A stretch of 64,000 bases of DNA from Arcuatula senhousia (taxonomy: Eukaryota > Mollusca > Bivalvia > Mytilida > Mytilidae): NCBI GenBank assembly GCA_963971305.1, contig CAXARO010000948.1, forward strand, positions 29,273 through 93,272, in the 5' to 3' direction. The position numbers and the translations under genes are program-made. Below the pieces are notes generated by a model. The model did not search any database. It was not told where the DNA came from and saw only the letters and a program-made list of their open reading frames with translations. Shown piece by piece: positions 14,301 to 29,763 of the stretch; the first letter of the stretch is position 1; each line of letters opens with the position of its first letter.

Positions 14301-17300
14301 CTTACTTTTTTGCGCAACATGTCTACTTGAAGAACATACTTTGTTTTGCTAAATACTTCTTATAGTTTTAATCTGGTACACAATACCGCACGAACAATAG
14401 ATTTTTTCAGGACGCCAATTTTTTGACGTTTTTTCTAAAACCGAATAAAAAAAATGAAAGATATGGGGATATATTAAAAGGTCATAGGCGCTATGCGCCT
14501 ATTTTTTGTTGTAATACCTTGCGCAACATGTCTACTTTTGAATGATACTCTATTTTAAGAAATACTACTTATAGTTTCACCAGAAAACATCATACCGCCC
14601 GAATGGAAGAATTTTCTAGAGCGTCAATTTTATGACGTTTTTCTCGAAAAACAAGTGAAAAACATGTAAGAAAGTTTTTGGTCTCGCGCTATAATAAGCG
14701 CTACACGCTCCATTTAGCGCTTACTTTTTTGCGCAACATGTCTACTTGAAGAACATACTTTGTTTTGCTAAATACTTCTTATAGTTTTAATCTGGTACAC
14801 AATACCGCACGAACAATAGATTTTTTCAGGACGCCAATTTTTTGACGTTTTTTTCTAAAACCGAATAAAAAAACTGAAAGATATGGGGATATATTAAAAG
14901 GTCATAGGCGCTATGCGCCTATTTTTTGTTGTAATACCTTGCGCAACATGTCTACTTTTGAATGATACTCTATTTTAAGAAATACTACTTATAGTTTCAC
15001 CAGAAAACATCATACCGCCCGAATGGAAGAATTTTCTAGAGCGTCAATTTTATGACGTTTTTCTCGAAAAACAAGTGAAAAACATGTAAGAAAGTTTTTG
15101 GTCTCGCGCTATAATAAGCGCTACACGCTCCATTTAGCGCTTACTTTTTTGCGCAACATGTCTACTTGAAGAACATACTTTGTTTTGCTAAATACTTCTT
15201 ATAGTTTTAATCTGGTACACAATACCGCACGAACAATAGATTTTTTCAGGACGCCAATTTTTTGACGTTTTTTCTAAAACCGAATAAAAAAAATGAAAGA
15301 TATGGGGATATATTAAAAGGTCATAGGCGCTATGCGCCTATTTTTTGTTGTAATACCTTGCGCAACATGTCTACTTTTGAATGATACTCTATTTTAAGAA
15401 ATACTACTTATAGTTTCACCAGAAAACATCATACCGCCCGAATGGAAGAATTTTCTAGAGCGTCAATTTTATGACGTTTTTCTCGAAAAACAAGTGAAAA
15501 ACATGTAAGAAAGTTTTTGGTCTCGCGCTATAATAAGCGCTACACGCTCCATTTAGCGCTTACTTTTTTGCGCAACATGTCTACTTGAAGAACATACTTT
15601 GTTTTGCTAAATACTTCTTATAGTTTTAATCTGGCACACAATACCGCACGAACAATAGATTTTTTCAGGACGCCAATTTTTTGACGTTTTTTCTAAAACC
15701 GAATAAAAAAAATGAAAGATATGGGGATATATTAAAAGGTCATAGGCGCTATGCGCCTATTTTTTGTTGTAATACCTTGCGCAACATGTCTACTTTTGAA
15801 TGATACTCTATTTTAAGAAATACTACTTATAGTTTCACCAGAAAACATCATACCGCCCGAATGGAAGAATTTTCTAGAGCGTCAATTTTATGACGTTTTT
15901 CTCGAAAAACAAGTGAAAAACATGTAAGAAAGTTTTTGGTCTCGCGCTATAATAAGCGCTACACGCTCCATTTAGCGCTTACTTTTTTGCGCAACATGTC
16001 TACTTGAAGAACATACTTTGTTTTGCTAAATACTTCTTATAGTTTTAATCTGGTACACAATACCGCACGAACAATAGATTTTTTCAGGACGCCAATTTTT
16101 TGACGTTTTTTCTAAAACCGAATAAAAAAAATGAAAGATATGGGGATATATTAAAAGGTCATAGGCGCTATGCGCCTATTTTTTGTTGTAATACCTTGCG
16201 CAACATGTCTACTTTTGAATGATACTCTATTTTAAGAAATACTACTTATAGTTTCACCAGAAAACATCATACCGCCCGAATGGAAGAATTTTCTAGAGCG
16301 TCAATTTTATGACGTTTTTCTCGAAAAACAAGTGAAAAACATGTAAGAAAGTTTTTGGTCTCGCGCTATAATAAGCGCTACACGCTCCATTTAGCGCTTA
16401 CTTTTTTGCGCAACATGTCTACTTGAAGAACATACTTTGTTTTGCTAAATACTTCTTATAGTTTTAATCTGGTACACAATACCGCACGAACAATAGATTT
16501 TTTCAGGACGCCAATTTTTTGACGTTTTTTCTAAAACCGAATAAAAAAATGAAAGATATGGGGATATATTAAAAGGTCATAGGCGCTATGCGCCTATTTT
16601 TTGTTGTAATACCTTGCGCAACATGTCTACTTTTGAATGATACTCTATTTTAAGAAATACTACTTATAGTTTCACCAGAAAACATCATACCGCCCGAATG
16701 GAAGAATTTTCTAGAGCGTCAATTTTATGACGTTTTTCTCGAAAAACAAGTGAAAAACATGTAAGAAAGTTTTTGGTCTCGCGCTATAATAAGCGCTACA
16801 CGCTCCATTTAGCGCTTACTTTTTTGCGCAACATGTCTACTTGAAGAACATACTTTGTTTTGCTAAATACTTCTTATAGTTTTAATCTGGTACACAATAC
16901 CGCACGAACAATAGATTTTTTCAGGACGCCAATTTTTTGACGTTTTTTCTAAAACCGAATAAAAAAAATGAAAGATATGGGGATATATTAAAAGGTCATA
17001 GGCGCTATGCGCCTATTTTTTGTTGTAATACCTTGCGCAACATGTCTTCTTTTGAATGATACTCTATTTTAAGAAATACTACTTATAGTTTCACCAGAAA
17101 ACATCATACCGCCCGAATGGAAGAATTTTCTAGAGCGTCAATTTTATGACGTTTTTCTCGAAAAACAAGTGAAAAACATGTAAGAAAGTTTTTGGTCTCG
17201 CGCTATAATAAGCGCTACACGCTCCATTTAGCGCTTACTTTTTTGCGCAACATGTCTACTTGAAGAACATACTTTGTTTTGCTAAATACTTCTTATAGTT

Positions 17301-20300
17301 TTAATCTGGCACACAATACCGCACGAACAATAGATTTTTTCAGGACGCCAATTTTTTGACGTTTTTTCTAAAACCGAATAAAAAAAATGAAAGATATGGG
17401 GATATATTAAAAGGTCATAGGCGCTATGCGCCTATTTTTTGTTGTAATACCTTGCGCAACATGTCTACTTTTGAATGATACTCTATTTTAAGAAATACTA
17501 CTTATAGTTTCACCAGAAAACATCATACCGCCCGAATGGAAGAATTTTCTAGAGCGTCAATTTTATGACGTTTTTCTCGAAAAACAAGTGAAAAACATGT
17601 AAGAAAGTTTTTGGTCTCGCGCTATAATAAGCGCTACACGCTCCATTTAGCGCTTACTTTTTTGCGCAACATGTCTACTTGAAGAACATACTTTGTTTTG
17701 CTAAATACTTCTTATAGTTTTAATCTGGTACACAATACCGCACGAACAATAGATTTTTTCAGGACGCCAATTTTTTGACGTTTTTTCTAAAACCGAATAA
17801 AAAAAATGAAAGATATGGGGATATATTAAAAGGTCATAGGCGCTATGCGCCTATTTTTTGTTGTAATACCTTGCGCAACATGTCTACTTTTGAATGATAC
17901 TCTATTTTAAGAAATACTACTTATAGTTTCACCAGAAAACATCATACCGCCCGAATGGAAGAATTTTCTAGAGCGTCAATTTTATGACGTTTTTCTCGAA
18001 AAACAAGTGAAAAACATGTAAGAAAGTTTTTGGTCTCGCGCTATAATAAGCGCTACACGCTCCATTTAGCGCTTACTTTTTTGCGCAACATGTCTACTTG
18101 AAGAACATACTTTGTTTTGCTAAATACTTCTTATAGTTTTAATCTGGTACACAATACCGCACGAACAATAGATTTTTTCAGGACGCCAATTTTTTGACGT
18201 TTTTTCTAAAACCGAATAAAAAAAATGAAAGATATGGGGATATATTAAAAGGTCATAGGCGCTATGCGCCTATTTTTTGTTGTAATACCTTGCGCAACAT
18301 GTCTACTTTTGAATGATACTCTATTTTAAGAAATACTACTTATAGTTTCACCAGAAAACATCATACCGCCCGAATGGAAGAATTTTCTAGAGCGTCAATT
18401 TTATGACGTTTTTCTCGAAAAACAAGTGAAAAACATGTAAGAAAGTTTTTGGTCTCGCGCTATAATAAGCGCTACACGCTCCATTTAGCGCTTACTTTTT
18501 TGCGCAACATGTCTACTTGAAGAACATACTTTGTTTTGCTAAATACTTCTTATAGTTTTAATCTGGTACACAATACCGCACGAACAATAGATTTTTTCAG
18601 GACGCCAATTTTTTGACGTTTTTTCTAAAACCGAATAAAAAAAATGAAAGATATGGGGATATATTAAAAGGTCATAGGCGCTATGCGCCTATTTTTTGTT
18701 GTAATACCTTGCGCAACATGTCTACTTTTGAATGATACCCTATTTTAAGAAATACTACTTATAGTTTCACCAGAAAACATTATACCGCCCGAATGGAAGA
18801 ATTTTCTAGAGCGTCAATTTTATGACGTTTTTCTCGAAAAACAAGTGAAAAACATGTAAGAAAGTTTTTGGTCTCGCGCTATAATAAGCGCTACACGCTC
18901 CATTTAGCGCTTACTTTTTTGCGCAACATGTCTACTTGAAGAACATACTTTGTTTTGCTAAATACTTCTTATAGTTTTAATCTGGTACACAATACCGCAC
19001 GAACAATAGATTTTTTCAGGACGCCAATTTTTTGACGTTTTTTCTAAAACCGAATAAAAAAAATGAAAGATATGGGGATATATTAAAAGGTCATAGGCGC
19101 TATGCGCCTATTTTTTTTTGTAATACCTTGCGCAACATGTCTACTTTTGAATGATACTCTATTTTAAGAAATACTACTTATAGTTTCACCAGAAAACATC
19201 ATACCGCCCGAATGGAAGAATTTTCTAGAGCGTCAATTTTATGACGTTTTTCTCGAAAAACAAGTGAAAAACATGTAAGAAAGTTTTTGGTCTCGCGCTA
19301 TAATAAGCGCTACACGCTCCATTTAGCGCTTACTTTTTTGCGCAACATGTCTACTTGAAGAACATACTTTGTTTTGCTAAATACTTCTTATAGTTTTAAT
19401 CTGGTACACAATACCGCACGAACAATAGATTTTTTCAGGACGCCAATTTTTTGACGTTTTTTCTAAAACCGAATAAAAAAAATGAAAGATATGGGGATAT
19501 ATTAAAAGGTCATAGGCGCTATGCGCCTATTTTTTGTTGTAATACCTTGCGCAACATGTCTACTTTTGAATGATACTCTATTTTAAGAAATACTACTTAT
19601 AGTTTCACCAGAAAACATCATACCGCCCGAATGGAAGAATTTTCTAGAGCGTCAATTTTATGACGTTTTTCTCGAAAAACAAGTGAAAAACATGTAAGAA
19701 AGTTTTTGGTCTCGCGCTATAATAAGCGCTACACGCTCCATTTAGCGCTTACTTTTTTGCGCAACATGTCTACTTGAAGAACATACTTTGTTTTGCTAAA
19801 TACTTCTTATAGTTTTAATCTGGTACACAATACCGCACGAACAATAGATTTTTTCAGGACGCCAATTTTTTGACGTTTTTTCTAAAACCGAATAAAAAAA
19901 ATGAAAGATATGGGGATATATTAAAAGGTCATAGGCGCTATGCGCCTATTTTTTGTTGTAATACCTTGCGCAACATGTCTACTTTTGAATGATACCCTAT
20001 TTTAAGAAATACTACTTATAGTTTCACCAGAAAACATTATACCGCCCGAATGGAAGAATTTTCTAGAGCGTCAATTTTATGACGTTTTTCTCGAAAAACA
20101 AGTGAAAAACATGTAAGAAAGTTTTTGGTCTCGCGCTATAATAAGCGCTACACGCTCCATTTAGCGCTTACTTTTTTGCGCAACATGTCTACTTGAAGAA
20201 CATACTTTGTTTTGCTAAATACTTCTTATAGTTTTAATCTGGTACACAATACCGCACGAACAATAGATTTTTTCAGGACGCCAATTTTTTGACGTTTTTT

Positions 20301-23300
20301 CTAAAACCGAATAAAAAAAATGAAAGATATGGGGATATATTAAAAGGTCATAGGCGCTATGCGCCTATTTTTTGTTGTAATACCTTGCGCAACATGTCTA
20401 CTTTTGAATGATACTCTATTTTAAGAAATACTACTTATAGTTTCACCAGAAAACATCATACCGCCCGAATGGAAGAATTTTCTAGAGCGTCAATTTTATG
20501 ACGTTTTTCTCGAAAAACAAGTGAAAAACATGTAAGAAAGTTTTTGGTCTCGCGCTATAATAAGCGCTACACGCTCCATTTAGCGCTTACTTTTTTGCGC
20601 AACATGTCTACTTGAAGAACATACTTTGTTTTGCTAAATACTTCTTATAGTTTTAATCTGGTACACAATACCGCACGAACAATAGATTTTTTCAGGACGC
20701 CAATTTTTTGACGTTTTTTCTAAAACCGAATAAAAAAAATGAAAGATATGGGGATATATTAAAAGGTCATAGGCGCTATGCGCCTATTTTTTGTTGTAAT
20801 ACCTTGCGCAACATGTCTACTTTTGAATGATACTCTATTTTAAGAAATACTACTTATAGTTTCACCAGAAAACATCATACCGCCCGAATGGAAGAATTTT
20901 CTAGAGCGTCAATTTTATGACGTTTTTCTCGAAAAACAAGTGAAAAACATGTAAGAAAGTTTTTGGTCTCGCGCTATAATAAGCGCTACACGCTCCATTT
21001 AGCGCTTACTTTTTTGCGCAACATGTCTACTTGAAGAACATACTTTGTTTTGCTAAATACTTCTTATAGTTTTAATCTGGTACACAATACCGCACGAACA
21101 ATAGATTTTTTCAGGACGCCAATTTTTTGACGTTTTTTCTAAAACCGAATAAAAAAAATGAAAGATATGGGGATATATTAAAAGGTCATAGGCGCTATGC
21201 GCCTATTTTTTGTTGTAATACCTTGCGCAACATGTCTACTTTTGAATGATACTCTATTTTAAGAAATACTACTTATAGTTTCACCAGAAAACATCATACC
21301 GCCCGAATGGAAGAATTTTCTAGAGCGTCAATTTTATGACGTTTTTCTCGAAAAACAAGTGAAAAACATGTAAGAAAGTTTTTGGTCTCGCGCTATAATA
21401 AGCGCTACACGCTCCATTTAGCGCTTACTTTTTTGCGCAACATGTCTACTTGAAGAACATACTTTGTTTTGCTAAATACTTCTTATAGTTTTAATCTGGT
21501 ACACAATACCGCACGAACAATAGATTTTTTCAGGACGCCAATTTTTTGACGTTTTTTCTAAAACCGAATAAAAAAAATGAAAGATATGGGGATATATTAA
21601 AAGGTCATAGGCGCTATGCGCCTATTTTTTGTTGTAATACCTTGCGCAACATGTCTACTTTTGAATGATACTCTATTTTAAGAAATACTACTTATAGTTT
21701 CACCAGAAAACATCATACCGCCCGAATGGAAGAATTTTCTAGAGCGTCAATTTTATGACGTTTTTCTCGAAAAACAAGTGAAAAACATGTAAGAAAGTTT
21801 TTGGTCTCGCGCTATAATAAGCGCTACACGCTCCATTTAGCGCTTACTTTTTTGCGCAACATGTCTACTTGAAGAACATACTTTGTTTTGCTAAATACTT
21901 CTTATAGTTTTAATCTGGCACACAATACCGCACGAACAATAGATTTTTTCAGGACGCCAATTTTTTGACGTTTTTTCTAAAACCGAATAAAAAAAATGAA
22001 AGATATGGGGATATATTAAAAGGTCATAGGCGCTATGCGCCTATTTTTTGTTGTAATACCTTGCGCAACATGTCTACTTTTGAATGATACTCTATTTTAA
22101 GAAATACTACTTATAGTTTCACCAGAAAACATCATACCGCCCGAATGGAAGAATTTTCTAGAGCGTCAATTTTATGACGTTTTTCTCGAAAAACAAGTGA
22201 AAAACATGTAAGAAAGTTTTTGGTCTCGCGCTATAATAAGCGCTACACGCTCCATTTAGCGCTTACTTTTTTGCGCAACATGTCTACTTGAAGAACATAC
22301 TTTGTTTTGCTAAATACTTCTTATAGTTTTAATCTGGTACACAATACCGCACGAACAATAGATTTTTTCAGGACGCCAATTTTTTGACGTTTTTTCTAAA
22401 ACCGAATAAAAAAAATGAAAGATATGGGGATATATTAAAAGGTCATAGGCGCTATGCGCCTATTTTTTGTTGTAATACCTTGCGCAACATGTCTACTTTT
22501 GAATGATACTCTATTTTAAGAAATACTACTTATAGTTTCACCAGAAAACATCATACCGCCCGAATGGAAGAATTTTCTAGAGCGTCAATTTTATGACGTT
22601 TTTCTCGAAAAACAAGTGAAAAACATGTAAGAAAGTTTTTGGTCTCGCGCTATAATAAGCGCTACACGCTCCATTTAGCGCTTACTTTTTTGCGCAACAT
22701 GTCTACTTGAAGAACATACTTTGTTTTGCTAAATACTTCTTATAGTTTTAATCTGGTACACAATACCGCACGAACAATAGATTTTTTCAGGACGCCAATT
22801 TTTTGACGTTTTTTCTAAAACCGAATAAAAAAAATGAAAGATATGGGGATATATTAAAAGGTCATAGGCGCTATGCGCCTATTTTTTGTTGTAATACCTT
22901 GCGCAACATGTCTACTTTTGAATGATACCCTATTTTAAGAAATACTACTTATAGTTTCACCAGAAAACATTATACCGCCCGAATGGAAGAATTTTCTAGA
23001 GCGTCAATTTTATGACGTTTTTCTCGAAAAACAAGTGAAAAACATGTAAGAAAGTTTTTGGTCTCGCGCTATAATAAGCGCTACACGCTCCATTTAGCGC
23101 TTACTTTTTTGCGCAACATGTCTACTTGAAGAACATACTTTGTTTTGCTAAATACTTCTTATAGTTTTAATCTGGTACACAATACCGCACGAACAATAGA
23201 TTTTTTCAGGACGCCAATTTTTTGACGTTTTTTCTAAAACCGAATAAAAAAAATGAAAGATATGGGGATATATTAAAAGGTCATAGGCGCTATGCGCCTA

Positions 23301-26300
23301 TTTTTTTTTGTAATACCTTGCGCAACATGTCTACTTTTGAATGATACTCTATTTTAAGAAATACTACTTATAGTTTCACCAGAAAACATCATACCGCCCG
23401 AATGGAAGAATTTTCTAGAGCGTCAATTTTATGACGTTTTTCTCGAAAAACAAGTGAAAAACATGTAAGAAAGTTTTTGGTCTCGCGCTATAATAAGCGC
23501 TACACGCTCCATTTAGCGCTTACTTTTTTGCGCAACATGTCTACTTGAAGAACATACTTTGTTTTGCTAAATACTTCTTATAGTTTTAATCTGGTACACA
23601 ATACCGCACGAACAATAGATTTTTTCAGGACGCCAATTTTTTGACGTTTTTTCTAAAACCGAATAAAAAAAATGAAAGATATGGGGATATATTAAAAGGT
23701 CATAGGCGCTATGCGCCTATTTTTTGTTGTAATACCTTGCGCAACATGTCTACTTTTGAATGATACTCTATTTTAAGAAATACTACTTATAGTTTCACCA
23801 GAAAACATCATACCGCCCGAATGGAAGAATTTTCTAGAGCGTCAATTTTATGACGTTTTTCTCGAAAAACAAGTGAAAAACATGTAAGAAAGTTTTTGGT
23901 CTCGCGCTATAATAAGCGCTACACGCTCCATTTAGCGCTTACTTTTTTGCGCAACATGTCTACTTGAAGAACATACTTTGTTTTGCTAAATACTTCTTAT
24001 AGTTTTAATCTGGTACACAATACCGCACGAACAATAGATTTTTTCAGGACGCCAATTTTTTGACGTTTTTTCTAAAACCGAATAAAAAAAATGAAAGATA
24101 TGGGGATATATTAAAAGGTCATAGGCGCTATGCGCCTATTTTTTGTTGTAATACCTTGCGCAACATGTCTACTTTTGAATGATACTCTATTTTAAGAAAT
24201 ACTACTTATAGTTTCACCAGAAAACATCATACCGCCCGAATGGAAGAATTTTCTAGAGCGTCAATTTTATGACGTTTTTCTCGAAAAACAAGTGAAAAAC
24301 ATGTAAGAAAGTTTTTGGTCTCGCGCTATAATAAGCGCTACACGCTCCATTTAGCGCTTACTTTTTTGCGCAACATGTCTACTTGAAGAACATACTTTGT
24401 TTTGCTAAATACTTCTTATAGTTTTAATCTGGTACACAATACCGCACGAACAATAGATTTTTTCAGGACGCCAATTTTTTGACGTTTTTTCTAAAACCGA
24501 ATAAAAAAAATGAAAGATATGGGGATATATTAAAAGGTCATAGGCGCTATGCGCCTATTTTTTGTTGTAATACCTTGCGCAACATGTCTACTTTTGAATG
24601 ATACTCTATTTTAAGAAATACTACTTATAGTTTCACCAGAAAACATCATACCGCCCGAATGGAAGAATTTTCTAGAGCGTCAATTTTATGACGTTTTTCT
24701 CGAAAAACAAGTGAAAAACATGTAAGAAAGTTTTTGGTCTCGCGCTATAATAAGCGCTACACGCTCCATTTAGCGCTTACTTTTTTGCGCAACATGTCTA
24801 CTTGAAGAACATACTTTGTTTTGCTAAATACTTCTTATAGTTTTAATCTGGTACACAATACCGCACGAACAATAGATTTTTTCAGGACGCCAATTTTTTG
24901 ACGTTTTTTCTAAAACCGAATAAAAAAAATGAAAGATATGGGGATATATTAAAAGGTCATAGGCGCTATGCGCCTATTTTTTGTTGTAATACCTTGCGCA
25001 ACATGTCTACTTTTGAATGATACTCTATTTTAAGAAATACTACTTATAGTTTCACCAGAAAACATCATACCGCCCGAATGGAAGAATTTTCTAGAGCGTC
25101 AATTTTATGACGTTTTTTCTCGAAAAACAAGTGAAAAACATGTAAGAAAGTTTTTGGTCTCGCGCTATAATAAGCGCTACACGCTCCATTTAGCGCTTAC
25201 TTTTTTGCGCAACATGTCTACTTGAAGAACATACTTTGTTTTGCTAAATACTTCTTATAGTTTTAATCTGGTACACAATACCGCACGAACAATAGATTTT
25301 TTCAGGACGCCAATTTTTTGACGTTTTTTCTAAAACCGAATAAAAAAACTGAAAGATATGGGGATATATTAAAAGGTCTTAGGCGCTATGCGCCTATTTT
25401 TTGTTGTAATACCTTGCGCAACATGTCTACTTTTGAATGATACTCTATTTTAAGAAATACTACTTATAGTTTCACCAGAAAACATCATACCGCCCGAATG
25501 GAAGAATTTTCTAGAGCGTCAATTTTATGACGTTTTTCTCGAAAAACAAGTGAAAAACATGTAAGAAAGTTTTTGGTCTCGCGCTATAATAAGCGCTACA
25601 CGCTCCATTTAGCGCTTACTTTTTTGCGCAACATGTCTACTTGAAGAACATACTTTGTTTTGCTAAATACTTCTTATAGTTTTAATCTGGTACACAATAC
25701 CGCACGAACAATAGATTTTTTCAGGACGCCAATTTTTTGACGTTTTTTCTAAAACCGAATAAAAAAAATGAAAGATATGGGGATATATTAAAAGGTCATA
25801 GGCGCTATGCGCCTATTTTTACTTGTAATACCTTGCGCAACATGTCTACTTTTGAATGATACTCTATTTTAAGAAATACTACTTATAGTTTCACCAGAAA
25901 ACATCATACCGCCCGAATGGAAGAATTTTCTAGAGCGTCAATTTTATGACGTTTTTCTCGAAAAACAAGTGAAAAACATGTAAGAAAGTTTTTGGTCTCG
26001 CGCTATAATAAGCGCTACACGCTCCATTTAGCGCTTACTTTTTTGCGCAACATGTCTACTTGAAGAACATACTTTGTTTTGCTAAATACTTCTTATAGTT
26101 TTAATCTGGTACACAATACCGCACGAACAATAGATTTTTTCAGGACGCCAATTTTTTGACGTTTTTTCTAAAACCGAATAAAAAAATGAAAGATATGGGG
26201 ATATATTAAAAGGTCATAGGCGCTATGCGCCTATTTTTTGTTGTAATACCTTGCGCAACATGTCTACTTTTGAATGATACTCTATTTTAAGAAATACTAC

Positions 26301-29300
26301 TTATAGTTTCACCAGAAAACATCATACCGCCCGAATGGAAGAATTTTCTAGAGCGTCAATTTTATGACGTTTTTCTCGAAAAACAAGTGAAAAACATGTA
26401 AGAAAGTTTTTGGTCTCGCGCTATAATAAGCGCTACACGCTCCATTTAGCGCTTACTTTTTTGCGCAACATGTCTACTTGAAGAACATACTTTGTTTTGC
26501 TAAATACTTCTTATAGTTTTAATCTGGTACACAATACCGCACGAACAATAGATTTTTTCAGGACGCCAATTTTTTGACGTTTTTTCTAAAACCGAATAAA
26601 AAAAATGAAAGATATGGGGATATATTAAAAGGTCATAGGCGCTATGCGCCTATTTTTTGTTGTAATACCTTGCGCAACATGTCTACTTTTGAATGATACT
26701 CTATTTTAAGAAATACTACTTATAGTTTCACCAGAAAACATCATACCGCCCGAATGGAAGAATTTTCTAGAGCGTCAATTTTATGACGTTTTTCTCGAAA
26801 AACAAGTGAAAAACATGTAAGAAAGTTTTTGGTCTCGCGCTATAATAAGCGCTACACGCTCCATTTAGCGCTTACTTTTTTGCGCAACATGTCTACTTGA
26901 AGAACATACTTTGTTTTGCTAAATACTTCTTATAGTTTTAATCTGGTACACAATACCGCACGAACAATAGATTTTTTCAGGACGCCAATTTTTTGACGTT
27001 TTTTCTAAAACCGAATAAAAAAAATGAAAGATATGGGGATATATTAAAAGGTCATAGGCGCTATGCGCCTATTTTTTGTTGTAATACCTTGCGCAACATG
27101 TCTACTTTTGAATGATACTCTATTTTAAGAAATACTACTTATAGTTTCACCAGAAAACATCATACCGCCCGAATGGAAGAATTTTCTAGAGCGTCAATTT
27201 TATGACGTTTTTCTCGAAAAACAAGTGAAAAACATGTAAGAAAGTTTTTGGTCTCGCGCTATAATAAGCGCTACACGCTCCATTTAGCGCTTACTTTTTT
27301 GCGCAACATGTCTACTTGAAGAACATACTTTGTTTTGCTAAATACTTCTTATAGTTTTAATCTGGTACACAATACCGCACGAACAATAGATTTTTTCAGG
27401 ACGCCAATTTTTTGACGTTTTTTCTAAAACCGAATAAAAAAAATGAAAGATATGGGGATATATTAAAAGGTCATAGGCGCTATGCGCCTATTTTTTGTTG
27501 TAATACCTTGCGCAACATGTCTACTTTTGAATGATACTCTATTTTAAGAAATACTACTTATAGTTTCACCAGAAAACATCATACCGCCCGAATGGAAGAA
27601 TTTTCTAGAGCGTCAATTTTATGACGTTTTTCTCGAAAAACAAGTGAAAAACATGTAAGAAAGTTTTTGGTCTCGCGCTATAATAAGCGCTACACGCTCC
27701 ATTTAGCGCTTACTTTTTTGCGCAACATGTCTACTTGAAGAACATACTTTGTTTTGCTAAATACTTCTTATAGTTTTAATCTGGTACACAATACCGCACG
27801 AACAATAGATTTTTTCAGGACGCCAATTTTTTGACGTTTTTTCTAAAACCGAATAAAAAAAATGAAAGATATGGGGATATATTAAAAGGTCATAGGCGCT
27901 ATGCGCCTATTTTTTGTTGTAATACCTTGCGCAACATGTCTACTTTTGAATGATACTCTATTTTAAGAAATACTACTTATAGTTTCACCAGAAAACATCA
28001 TACCGCCCGAATGGAAGAATTTTCTAGAGCGTCAATTTTATGACGTTTTTCTCGAAAAACAAGTGAAAAACATGTAAGAAAGTTTTTGGTCTCGCGCTAT
28101 AATAAGCGCTACACGCTCCATTTAGCGCTTACTTTTTTGCGCAACATGTCTACTTGAAGAACATACTTTGTTTTGCTAAATACTTCTTATAGTTTTAATC
28201 TGGTACACAATACCGCACGAACAATAGATTTTTTCAGGACGCCAATTTTTTGACGTTTTTTCTAAAACCGAATAAAAAAAATGAAAGATATGGGGATATA
28301 TTAAAAGGTCATAGGCGCTATGCGCCTATTTTTTGTTGTAATACCTTGCGCAACATGTCTACTTTTGAATGATACTCTATTTTAAGAAATACTACTTATA
28401 GTTTCACCAGAAAACATCATACCGCCCGAATGGAAGAATTTTCTAGAGCGTCAATTTTATGACGTTTTTCTCGAAAAACAAGTGAAAAACATGTAAGAAA
28501 GTTTTTGGTCTCGCGCTATAATAAGCGCTACACGCTCCATTTAGCGCTTACTTTTTTGCGCAACATGTCTACTTGAAGAACATACTTTGTTTTGCTAAAT
28601 ACTTCTTATAGTTTTAATCTGGTACACAATACCGCACGAACAATAGATTTTTTCAGGACGCCAATTTTTTGACGTTTTTTCTAAAACCGAATAAAAAAAA
28701 TGAAAGATATGGGGATATATTAAAAGGTCATAGGCGCTATGCGCCTATTTTTTGTTGTAATACCTTGCGCAACATGTCTACTTTTGAATGATACTCTATT
28801 TTAAGAAATACTACTTATAGTTTCACCAGAAAACATCATACCGCCCGAATGGAAGAATTTTCTAGAGCGTCAATTTTATGACGTTTTTCTCGAAAAACAA
28901 GTGAAAAACATGTAAGAAAGTTTTTGGTCTCGCGCTATAATAAGCGCTACACGCTCCATTTAGCGCTTACTTTTTTGCGCAACATGTCTACTTGAAGAAC
29001 ATACTTTGTTTTGCTAAATACTTCTTATAGTTTTAATCTGGTACACAATACCGCACGAACAATAGATTTTTTCAGGACGCCAATTTTTTGACGTTTTTTC
29101 TAAAACCGAATAAAAAAAATGAAAGATATGGGGATATATTAAAAGGTCATAGGCGCTATGCGCCTATTTTTTGTTGTAATACCTTGCGCAACATGTCTAC
29201 TTTTGAATGATACTCTATTTTAAGAAATACTACTTATAGTTTCACCAGAAAACATCATACCGCCCGAATGGAAGAATTTTCTAGAGCGTCAATTTTATGA

Positions 29301-29550
29301 CGTTTTTCTCGAAAAACAAGTGAAAAACATGTAAGAAAGTTTTTGGTCTCGCGCTATAATAAGCGCTACACGCTCCATTTAGCGCTTACTTTTTTGCGCA
29401 ACATGTCTACTTGAAGAACATACTTTGTTTTGCTAAATACTTCTTATAGTTTTAATCTGGTACACAATACCGCACGAACAATAGATTTTTTCAGGACGCC
29501 AATTTTTTGACGTTTTTTCTAAAACCGAATAAAAAAAATGAAAGATATGG

Positions 29551-29726
29551 TACACAATATCAATCACAGCTTTCTCACGGACCATGATTTCTTGCTCCTC
29601 ATCTTCACGACCATTCGGGTTTCCATAGAATACCGGCTGTTTATTAATTAACAATTTGTCTCCAGTGTTAGCGTCGACCGCTGTGAACGGGTATGGCGCC
29701 ACATACAGATTGGAGTATGAAACAGG
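29551..29726 (-). pseudogene. Exon-like coding fragment of unknown origin between satellite and outer element
   Basis: On the minus strand an open frame of about 58 codons crosses this 176-bp segment. It contains VAPYPFTAVDANTGDK and then a stretch with FYGNPNGREDEEQEI. The residue mix is well balanced and base composition is much less AT-rich than the satellite, so it reads like real coding sequence. It is preceded on the minus strand by TTTACACAATCCTGTACCAG, which resembles a 3' splice site and lies in the outer inverted repeat. A possible donor-like GTGTAC lies at the satellite edge. The longer open frame that runs on into the satellite (to 29433) is chance. I do not recognise the family. 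It could be a captured host exon or a piece of an element gene, and it has no start or stop of its own. Confidence 0.45.
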
Positions 29727-29763
29727 CTGGTACAGGATTGTGTAAATACCCGCCAACCCGCCA
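29727..29763 (+). repeat. Outer terminal inverted repeat, left (37 bp, perfect)
   Basis: Starts CTGGTACAGGATTGTG and ends CAACCCGCCA. Its exact reverse complement lies at 44756-44792. Similarity continues more loosely inward through GCCAACGTCG-type repeats. Confidence 0.9.

Larger units (their letters stand above)
1..29550 (+). repeat. Left block of 419-bp satellite array
   Basis: Head-to-tail tandem array. The start motif AGTTTTTGGTCTCGCGC recurs at 1, 420, 839, 1258, 1677 and 2096, a period of 419, and continues without a break to 29550 (about 70 units). Copies are almost identical. I see single-base variants, A-run length changes (7 or 8 A, or 7 A plus C, before TGAAAG) and one 8-bp duplication (11307-11322). 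No coding capacity on either strand. The array ends abruptly in mid-unit at GATATGG (29550). Its high identity points to recent amplification or homogenisation. I do not recognise the satellite family. Confidence 0.98.

Noticed and set aside
1..29550. CRISPR array
   Set aside because: The whole 419-bp unit repeats; there are no unique spacers and no cas genes, and the context is eukaryotic.
29433..29756. Single 107-codon minus-strand gene across the satellite edge
   Set aside because: Only the part over 29551-29726 looks coding; the rest is inverted repeat at one end and satellite at the other, so it is not one gene.
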